A stretch of 64,000 nucleotides of DNA, taken from contig NC_019879.2 of NCBI RefSeq assembly GCF_002234675.1, positions 16,496,464 through 16,560,463 on the forward strand, in the 5' to 3' direction. The notes beneath the pieces are model-generated. The model searched no databases. It was given only the letters and a program-made list of their open reading frames with translations, and was not told where the DNA came from. Below, piece after piece: positions 56,195-64,000 of the stretch. The position numbers and the translations under genes are program-made. The stretch is from Oryzias latipes. Taxonomy: Eukaryota > Chordata > Actinopteri > Beloniformes > Adrianichthyidae. The stretch's first letter is position 1; each line of letters opens with the position of its first letter.

Positions 56195-56899
56195 TTATTT
56201 TCTTCCCAGCATGAGCTTCATTTTCATGACTTTGGGGACGTGTCTTATAGTGAGGGACACTCTGGTGCCTCGAGTTAATGTCTCCCCAGGCAGGGCGCCG
56301 GTAAAAGACAGGTTCACCACCTGCTCTGTCAGCAAGTCATGAGTCTGTCCTTGAATGCCGTGAAGAAGGTGCTGGTACATTTCATCTTGTAGGATTAGGA
56401 GGCTACGCGGCATCACCAGCAGAGAAAGCAGGTAGCGGTTGTCTTCGGTCTGTGGAGCTTCTCCCTCCATGCAGCTGACAGGTTTGTAGAAGTCCAGGAG
56501 AGTGTGGGAGCCCAGGCTGATGGTTGTGACAGTGGGGTGGTACAGGGGGCCGTCTTCGTGTGGCATAATGCCTTCCCCTTGTTTGTACTCATTGACCAGC
56601 ACATGATTTGCCGTTTTCCCACCAAATGCGTCTAATGAAGATATTTTTTCACAAAAAGCCTGGAGCCAGTCAGGGATCTTCTCTGGGACCATGCCTCTGG
56701 GATGAGGTAACCCTCCCCAGTTCTGGAGCCTTCTACCAGAAAGTTGGGTCCACTTTGTTTTTGGAGCTTTGTAGACCTGTTGTAGAAGATAGGACTCCTC
56801 GTCTTCTGATATGAAATCTGGGATGTAATAGACGGTTTGAGGTGCATCCTTTACAACAAAACGCTTTAACTCCTCCAAATTACAAGTAGAAGATTCCAT
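56195..56899 (-). CDS. alkbh6: AlkB homologue 6, 2-oxoglutarate/Fe(II) dioxygenase family
   Basis: A 234-residue protein in a single exon (human 238). AlkB-family proteins oxidatively remove methyl groups from nucleic acids. ALKBH6 has been linked to tRNA and to DNA damage tolerance, but its substrate is not settled. Clear family blocks are [60 protein letters not shown] and [13 protein letters not shown]. Iron ligands are His114, Asp116 and His180, and 2-oxoglutarate-binding arginines lie in RVSLTIR (213 and 219). I start at the ATG at 56899; the longer frame begins at a TTG. As I recall, the human gene is spliced, so an uninterrupted frame suggests intron loss or an old retrocopy that is still intact. 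It is divergent with osgepl1. Confidence 0.93.
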   Translation of the reverse strand: MESSTCNLEELKRFVVKDAPQTVYYIPDFISEDEESYLLQQVYKAPKTKWTQLSGRRLQNWGGLPHPRGMVPEKIPDWLQAFCEKISSLDAFGGKTANHVLVNEYKQGEGIMPHEDGPLYHPTVTTISLGSHTLLDFYKPVSCMEGEAPQTEDNRYLLSLLVMPRSLLILQDEMYQHLLHGIQGQTHDLLTEQVVNLSFTGALPGETLTRGTRVSLTIRHVPKVMKMKLMLGRK

Positions 56900-57856
56900 G
56901 CCTCCTTCAGGGAAATTCAAATAAAACCCTGATTAAAATTCAAATAACTACTTTTCTAAAATAATAATAATAATAATAACACAGGGAAAGAGGCTAATTT
57001 GGGGGAGCAAAATGAAAGTTAATGGAATAACATGTCATACACTGTATGTTCTTAGGTTTAATCAAAGCGGTTCAATACCAAACAGGAAAATCGTCCAAAT
57101 GACTGTTATATCAATTAGAAAAATCAACAAACACGAAAATTGAAACTTTTTTTAGAGTTACTAACAAATTGTAAAGTACAAGTACAGGACGTTGGAATAT
57201 ACGACATTTCCGCTGATCGTGAAGACAACACAGCTTTTCACACAGAAAATCCTCATAAACTTCCGTTGATGAGGATTCTAGCACTAATTATAAACACAAT
57301 TTGATTGTTTAGTTATTGTCTATGAGCAGGAATAACAGTATTAAGCCTACCTCTGTATGCATGAATTTGTTCGATAAAAAGAAAACCCGCCTGGTGGTCA
57401 AACAACCTGGCAAATGCACTCCATGGGCAAAAAACTATGCGCTACTGTTAAAAGTGTCCGTGCGGGAACGTGTTTACATTTTTTTAAGCACATTCAATTT
57501 TTTAAGCCACTTTCCGAATATGTATAGCTTAACAATATGATTAAAATATTTGTTCTTTCCTTCTTAAAATTATTAATTATATCATTCCATTTGATTAAAG
57601 TCGCTGTCTACTCGCCGTGATGTGTCGATTCACTGACATAGCCGGACATAAATACATGTAACACAGCAAATGAGTTGAGCTCGTGTTCGCTCCTTTAAAA
57701 ACAATTATGCTCAAATGTCTTTTACAAATGGAAGTGATTTTAATCTTTCTCTCATTTTTTACGTTATTATTTTTATCTCATGATGATTGAATTCCTCTAG
57801 CGCTTGCATCTGATGCCTTCAATATTTGACGTGGAATCTTTGAATTAAAAGTAATA
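56900..57856. promoter_or_regulatory. Divergent spacer between alkbh6 (-) and osgepl1 (+)
   Basis: The 957 bp between two start codons facing away from each other must hold both promoters. It includes an AAT microsatellite at about 56959-56980. No TATA box or other motif stands out. The open frame 57316-57540 is not recognisable. Confidence 0.4.
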
Positions 57857-60311
57857 ATGTTGCCTGCTAAAGTGAAAAACCTGTGGAGGCTGCTTCATTG
57901 TAGACGCGTAATGGACTTCACGTCTCTGACTAGAAAGGCATACCACTCCAGACTTGTTTTAGGCATTGAGACGAGCTGTGATGATACTGGGGCTGCTGTA
58001 CTGGACGAAACTGGTACAATCCTGGGAGAGTCTCTTTACTCACAAAATGAGGTTCATCTGAGGTGAGGAACATGAAAAGAACTTAAAAAACAAATATTTT
58101 TATTTTGACAAATATATTCCCCTTTTGCAGGACTGGTGGTATTATTCCCACTGTTGCACAGCAACTCCACAGAGAGAGCATAGAGGTTGTGGTCCATGAA
58201 GCCCTGGAGAGGAGTGGAGTGACCCCAAGCCAACTGTCAGCTGTGGCCACAACAGTAAAGCCAGGCTTGGCCCTGAGCTTGGGCATTGGTCTTGCGTTCA
58301 GTCAGAAGTTTGTAAGGAAGCACAACATACTGTTCATTCCCATTCACCACATGGAGGCCCATGCCCTGACTATCAGAATGCTCCAGCCCGTGCCCTTTCC
58401 TTTCCTGGTTCTGCTTGTTTCTGGTGGTCACTCGCTTCTTGCTGTTGCACGAGGAATTGACGACTTCCTGCTGTTGGGTTACATGTTGGATGAAGCTCCA
58501 GGGGACACACTGGATAAAGTAGATTCATTGCTTTTGACACATTTTTATAGTATTGTAAATATAAGTCAAGCACTTCAAAATCTGTCTTGCAAATTCACAG
58601 GTGGCAAGACGCCTCTCCCTCACAAAACATCCAGATTGCTCCACGTTAAGTGGAGGACAAGCGATTGAGCTTTTAGCAAGAAGTGGTGACAGGAGGAAAT
58701 TCCCTTTCAGGACACCGATGGGGCGGATTTATGACTGCTGCTTTTCTTTTGCTGGACTACGAAGTCAAATCACAATGTCCATCATAAAAAAAGAGGCTGA
58801 AGAAGGTATTTGAGAAAAGTTGAACACAGTTTTACTGAATACTTATTATACTCAATTTACATGGGATGCTTACAGTCAATCTTTTATTGTAGGAATAGAA
58901 CAAGGTACACTTTTGTCTTGCGTAAATGACATTGCAGCTGGCACACAACACACAGTTGCTGTTCATCTTGCAAAACGGACTCATCGTGCCATCTTGTTCT
59001 GTAAGGAAAATGGCCTTCTGCCATCTGATAATCCTATTTTGGTAAGTACAAATTACAACATTTTATGAAAATATAATTTACATGTAGTCATGTGTGTATA
59101 AGTCAACATGTACAATGTTACCCAGTAAAAGAGCTAAAATCCGATATCTTTAAGGTTCAAAAGATTGTTAGTCGATGTTGGCTGTATCAAAACAGTATTA
59201 ATTTCTCTGTTGAAAGAATGTGCTAAGACTTGTTATATGGATATAACCCTTTTTAAAAGACAGATGTTTTTGTTTACTCCTTTGGTTATACAGTTTTTTT
59301 TGTGCACTGGGTGCATGCCCCTATTTGCTGTCAAATTTTAAATCACCATCTCTTCAAATCCCTGAAATAAATTCACTATAACATTGCCAAATCAAACTGG
59401 TTTGTTCCAGATGCGAAATAAAGAATTTGGACACCACAGTTTACCATGTTGGTTATTTTCAAAATGCAGAGCCTTAATTCACAAACAACTTTAGGTCCTT
59501 CTTGGGTTTTAGAGGAGGAAAATAACTAGGACTGGTAGTTTTCAGAAACTTTTTTTTAATGATGCCATTTATCTCCGTACAATGAATGGGCTTTGAGATA
59601 TCACGATGTTTAAGACACAACAGGGGAGTGGATATCATTTTGTTTCCAAAGCATGACTTGGATTATCTTTCTTGTTTAATAGAAAAGTAACTGCAGTATA
59701 CTTTTTTGATCAAAGTTCTGGGTCAATAGGTACCAGAATGTTTTCATTTTTTTGTGACTGATAAAAATGTTTTCTTATAGCAAAAAGTAAGCTCTTCCCT
59801 AGTGTGCACTTGTTTGAATAATTACTCTTTTCTAGGTGGTGTCTGGAGGAGTTGCAAGCAATCAGTACATCTGTAAGGCACTGACGGTTATCACTGAAAA
59901 GACAGGACTTCGTCTGCTCTGTCCTCCACCCAGATTCTGCACTGACAATGGCGTGATGATCGCGTGGTGTGTGCATATCAGCTTTGAAGAATCATCAAGT
60001 GTAATTAAATTGTAGGTGCTTAATTGAACTTGGGGTTTAAATGATAAAAAAAAAACTTTTGTCCCAATCAGGAATGGTATTGAGCGTCTAAAAGAGGGGA
60101 GAGGAATTCTGTCTCCAAGTGAGGATGTCTGTTATGAGCCAAAGTGAGTCAATTTAAAAGACAGTGGTTACGTTTTTGTTTTTTTCTATGAACTGATTAA
60201 AGTGTTCTCACAATGTTGTGTTTCAGAGCACCACTAGGTGTCGACATCTCAGCAAAAGTGAGAGCAGCAGGGATACGGTTACCACCAGTCAGGATGAAGA
60301 TCCTTAGCTGA
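57857..60311 (+). CDS. osgepl1: Mitochondrial tRNA threonylcarbamoyladenosine synthase (OSGEP-like 1)
   Basis: TsaD/Kae1/Qri7-family enzyme that places threonylcarbamoyl on adenosine-37 of mitochondrial tRNAs that read ANN codons. Seven coding exons, 57857-58062, 58131-58518, 58601-58805, 58893-59041, 59836-59966, 60072-60143 and 60227-60311, give 411 residues (human 414). The basic N-terminus (MLPAKVKNLWRLLHCRRVMD) looks like a mitochondrial presequence. VLGIETSCDDTGAAVLDE opens the ASKHA fold. Metal-binding HHMEAH is at 141-146. FLVLLVSGGHSLL, VVSGGVASNQYI and CTDNGVMIAWNGIERL complete the active-site motifs. The first ATG is used; an in-frame ATG at 57911 is an alternative. AATAAA at 60440-60445 is a likely poly(A) signal. 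Confidence 0.97.
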
Positions 60312-60439
60312 CAGACACAACCCTATCATAACTAATTACCCCTGTGTTTATTTGTAATTTTAAAATTTCAACGTGAGTATTTTTGTCAAAGAAAATGAAG
60401 AAATAATTGAGTTATGCTTATTAAAGTTGCTAACAGAAC

Positions 60440-60445
60440 AATAAA
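60440..60445 (+). terminator. Candidate osgepl1 poly(A) signal
   Basis: AATAAA 129 bases after the osgepl1 stop codon on the same strand. Confidence 0.6.
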
Positions 60446-61403
60446 TGATTCTTGTTTATATACAGAAGTAATTTGTCTTAATTTTATTTCTACTACAATT
60501 GTACATGAAACTCTTTTCATAGGAAGATGTCTTTTTCTCCCTGTTATTTGTTAGTATCAAAACTACATTATCAGTTTTCTGGTTGTGCACAGATACATCA
60601 AGAAGAAAATGTGGGAGTGAACTCTGTCCACTCTGCAGATTTAATGTATTCATGTTATTTTGCTCCTAGAAATTAGGTAAATACTTCCCTCTAACGGTAA
60701 GTTTGAGTAAGTGCATCAAAATAATTTAAAGCTGTTATGACCTTCCAGCTGAAAATGTTACCCCATGACCTTCAGATTACATGACTCAGAAGGTCAAATC
60801 CTTGAAGATGGTGTCCAGAAGGGCAGCTGTTGGTCCATAGGGAGAAAAAGCTTTTTTAAAGTTTTGGGGGATTCACCTTACATCAGCTTAATTAAACACA
60901 TTGAAGATATCAAAAAGTGCATCAAAACCCAACAGCTTTGAAAAGTAGCTGGCAGCACAAAAAAAGGAAAAACACTTGAACAACCCAATTGTAGGATAGT
61001 TATTTGTCCTTTTAACAAAGGACCTTTTGGTAGTTTCACCAAAATCCTGTTTAACCTCTTGAGACCCAAGCTCTTGTTTGATATGCCTTTTATATTTTGT
61101 AGTCACCCCAGGGCCCAGGTAATCAGAGTTAACTACACTGGTAATAAAACCCACAATGTGATGTCCTCAGATCTGGACGGCAGGTCTCAAGAAGTCAAAT
61201 AAAAAAAAAGACAATTTGAAATATTAAAGAATGTTTGGTTAACTTAGAACTTTGACAGGGTGGACACACTAGCAAAGGTCTTCTGTTGCTAAGAGACCGT
61301 GTCTGTTGTATGACTTACCAGTTCACCAGTTGACACACTACATCGGTTCAGCTTTACTGAAGGCTTTAGAGACTGATCCAAAGAGAGGAAAAACGGTGCA
61401 ACA
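60446..61403. other. Spacer and dnai2 5' flank
   Basis: No gene was recognised. I looked here for an exon encoding the missing DNAI2 N-terminus and did not find one. An imperfect RFX X-box-like sequence GTTGCTAAGAGAC is at 61285-61297, 107 bases before the first dnai2 ATG. RFX factors drive many ciliary genes, but the right half-site is poor. Confidence 0.35.
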
Positions 61404-63498
61404 ATGTCCATCAATCACAATGAGCCGACAGAGCAGACCTGCCCGGAAATCTCAGAGCAACAGGTGAGTTAACCTGAAAATGTCTATGGCTGCTTCCACA
61501 TTAGCACATTGACAGGGAAAACTTTTAAGAGATTTGTTTTGTTCACTCAAATATTTACTAGACCGTTTTTAGATCTTAATGTAGATTATTAGTTCTGAGT
61601 AACTTATTTCTGGATAAAGTAAGCCAAGAGATAGCCATATGTTACCATGATTAGCATTTTCAATCTACTTATCCAAATAATTTGAAAATGTTTTGTTCAA
61701 ACATTTAAAACCAGGTATACAGATACAATTTTATGTATAAAATCTAAATAACTTTTTGTTCCTTTTAAATCATCTTCTTCTTGTTAAAGACAGTAAATAA
61801 ATAAGGTTTGGTCCTTCACAAACTGAGTTTTGTAAAATGTTCTGAGATGAGCTAAAAACCTGCCTGTTGGAGCAGAATTTTAATGAAACACTGGCACCTC
61901 TTGTTATTTACAGGTTAACACAGATCAGACTGAATTAAGATCCTGTGGAATAAACCATGTGGAGGGCGGATGGCCCAAAGAAATTGATCTTCAAAATTTG
62001 GAACACACCAGTCGTTTTAGAAAGAGGAAGGAAAGAGAAGACAGCTACATAAACAGTATCACTCAACTGGGCAGTGTAAGATTTTTGTATATACTCCTCA
62101 TTTAATTGTGTTTCTTAAATCTGTCAATATATTAATGTCTTTCCAAATTTTTCTACAGTTTTGAAACCTGAACTAACATCACACACTTTATATTATGTTA
62201 TTCAGATCACAGAGCACAGCTTTAGGCAGAATAATGCCGTAGAAATCTATGAGAAATACTTTGAGGATGAGGAAGATATGAATGAAAGTCATGAGCCACC
62301 TCTTACCAAAACCATGACTGTGTTCAGGTATGACTGACAGCAGATCATCAGCACACCGATTGCTTGTAATGACTAATCACAGTCTGCTCTTTTGGTTCCT
62401 GCAGTGATCCTACCCATTTGCAGCGTGCTGCGAGAGGTTTGTCTTGGAGTACTTCTGAACCTATGAAATTTGCTGCTGCTTTTGCTTCTAACAAGTTCCC
62501 ACTGTTGTCCGAAATGTGCAAAGACTCCTATGTCTGGGACATTGGTGGGTCAAACCTCTGGCTTATTGAAACCAATTCACAATCCGTTTTGCTCAGTGGT
62601 GGATGCTTTATCTTTCAGAAAAATCCAGTTCACCACTGATGGTGCTAAAACCATCGTCCTCACTTCTCTGTCTGGAGTACAACCCAAATGACCCCGCCTG
62701 TCTTGTGGGAGGCTGCTACAATGGGAGAATTGGTGGGTTCAGGGATAGACTGATGAGGTTTGTAATGAAACCATTTCAGCTGCAAGTTTATTTGTTTTAG
62801 TTTACTGGGATACTCGGGAAAGCTGTTGGCCTGTGGGTTCTTCTCCTGAGGATCACAGTCACAAAGATCCAGTCAGCAAAGTGAGCTGGCTTCAACTCAA
62901 GGGCAAAAAAGAGGCAATCTCCACTTCCACTGATGGACAGGTCAATTCTTGACAAACCAATTTTGACTGACAACGTGTTATTCTGGAAAACTGTTGAAGG
63001 ACTTTCTTACTAAAGCAATAAACCTCAACTCTTTCAGGTTTTGTGGTGGGACATCCGGAAGATGAGTGAGCCCACAGAGCGTTTGATTCTGGACCTGGGT
63101 GGGGAGAGGACCTGCCCCGTAGGAGCAATTTCTCTCGGGCTAAACCACATCATGGTGAGGGTGTGACCTTTACAGTGCAGACACTGGTAAAGTGTTGCTT
63201 TTCTGCTGCTATTTTTTTTTTTTTTTTGCTATATCTCCAGCCTGAACGCAGTTTTGTTCATTCTGTTTCCTAAGAACACAAAGATCATGTTGGGGACACA
63301 GCATGGCTTGGTCATCTCGTGTGACAAGAACGGAAAGACTCCAGCAGAAAAGATTGTTAGTATTTACAAAACCAACAAAGGACCTGTGTATGCTGTGCAG
63401 AAGAACCCCTTCTTTCCCGGGAACTTCCTGACTGCAGGGGACAAGCATGCTTGCCTCTGGTCTGACATCATTACCAGGTCCCCAATCATGGCATTCAG
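61404..63498 (+). CDS. dnai2: Axonemal dynein intermediate chain 2, 3' part outside window
   Basis: WD-repeat intermediate chain of outer dynein arms in motile cilia and sperm. Eight exons visible: 61404-61463, 61914-62075, 62206-62327, 62405-62544, 62619-62732, 62801-62940, 63038-63154 and 63275-63498, all joining in frame (about 360 residues). The next exon is beyond the window. Matching blocks include NHVEGGWPKEIDLQNLEHTS, QNNAVEIYEKYFEDEE, DSYVWDI, CLVGGCYNGRI, VLWWDIRKMSEPTE, and GLVISCDKNGKTPAEKIV. The protein starts MSINHNEPTEQ, so about 50 residues present at the N-terminus of human DNAI2 are missing or encoded by an unseen exon. The WD region is more diverged from human than the other genes here, so it could be one of two fish paralogues. 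Confidence 0.9.
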
Positions 63499-64000
63499 GT
63501 AGGATTCTGACCCACAGCTTTAGCTGAGGACAATAACCTTGAGTTTCAAATAAATCCGTGTAAATTGATAGCTATTGTTGAGATGAGTGTGATGGATGCC
63601 ATTTGTGGAAAACTGAAAAAATTACCTGAAAAAGAGCGGCACACCAACAAAAGCAAAAGTCAAATATTTGTATCCACCAACACCATCATCTCCTCCACAG
63701 CATCTTATTCATTTGAAAATAAGATCCATCCTATTTTCTTGTCTAATTCACATGTAAATTGTCTTTTCTATTTCCCTTCTATCATCTGGTTATTTTTTGT
63801 TGACATCAGAGGCTAACGCTAATAGCTGTGTCTCTCCATCTTGCTTGCCATTACTTTTGTTTTGCGGTAAACAGAGCAGCAAGTAAAGAAGAACAGCCCA
63901 GAGCAAAAAGCTATGCTACACTTATTCAGATGTTTGCAAAAAAAGAAATAAATCAAGACAGAGACTTCTCTGTCCAATCACAGGACGTGTTCATATCACG
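63499..64000. other. dnai2 intron at window end
   Basis: Begins at the donor after SPIMAF. No continuation exon with the expected YLTDAAWSP-like block appears before the window ends. The open frame 63565-63816 is not recognisable. Confidence 0.6.

Noticed and set aside
56900-56920. Seven-residue N-terminal extension of alkbh6
   Set aside because: It depends on a TTG start; the ATG at 56899 matches the family N-terminus better.
62544-62732. Apparent frameshift in the dnai2 exon beginning at 62619
   Set aside because: Recounting the run of A bases after the acceptor shows the junction G plus AA keeps the frame: EKSSSPLMVLKPSS lines up residue for residue with human.
63239-63274. Alternative acceptor at 63240 for the last visible dnai2 exon
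   Set aside because: Using it adds residues that do not align or brings a stop; the acceptor at 63274 gives an exact-length match to DNAI2.

Overview
This 64 kb window is nuclear DNA from a ray-finned fish, probably a percomorph teleost. The evidence is vertebrate-style split genes with GT-AG introns, a fish-type myostatin, and abundant fish-type DNA transposons, SINE-like repeats and LINE fragments. The species cannot be fixed from the sequence alone.

The gene order matches the block around human MSTN on chromosome 2: hibch (+, 5' end cut off by the window), smAKAP/C2orf88 (-), mstn (+), pms1 (-, 12 coding exons), ormdl1 (+), osgepl1 (+). Relative orientations also agree with human. Two genes that are not in the human block lie between ormdl1 and osgepl1: adat3 (-) and an alkbh6-type gene (-). 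Each has one uninterrupted coding exon. The window ends inside an axonemal dynein intermediate chain gene of the DNAI2 type (+), with eight coding exons visible.

Layout: 1-10.4 kb hibch, whose introns hold an L2/Rex1-like LINE piece and an RTE-like LINE 3' end split by a Tc1/mariner-type element. 10.4-21.4 kb is mostly non-coding, with smakap at 17.2-17.5 kb and a repeat-dense stretch at 19.2-20.8 kb that includes an old solo LTR. mstn occupies 21.66-23.84 kb with a clear TATA box and E-boxes. 25-34.4 kb is non-coding with scattered MITEs. pms1 spans 34.7-49.4 kb and its introns carry most of the MITE copies, including a three-layer nest at 45.4-46.6 kb. pms1 and ormdl1 share a short divergent promoter with an ETS motif. 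54-60.3 kb holds adat3, alkbh6 and osgepl1, and 61.4 kb onward is dnai2.

Functionally the genes are mostly unrelated housekeeping and muscle genes: valine catabolism, PKA anchoring, muscle growth control, mismatch repair and sphingolipid homeostasis. The exception is adat3-alkbh6-osgepl1, three neighbouring genes whose families act on, or are thought to act on, tRNA. No clearly new gene system was found. The best leads are the tRNA-enzyme cluster with its intronless alkbh6, an almost perfect 58 bp palindrome in the ormdl1 5' intron, the short N-terminus of the dnai2 gene, and the nested transposons.
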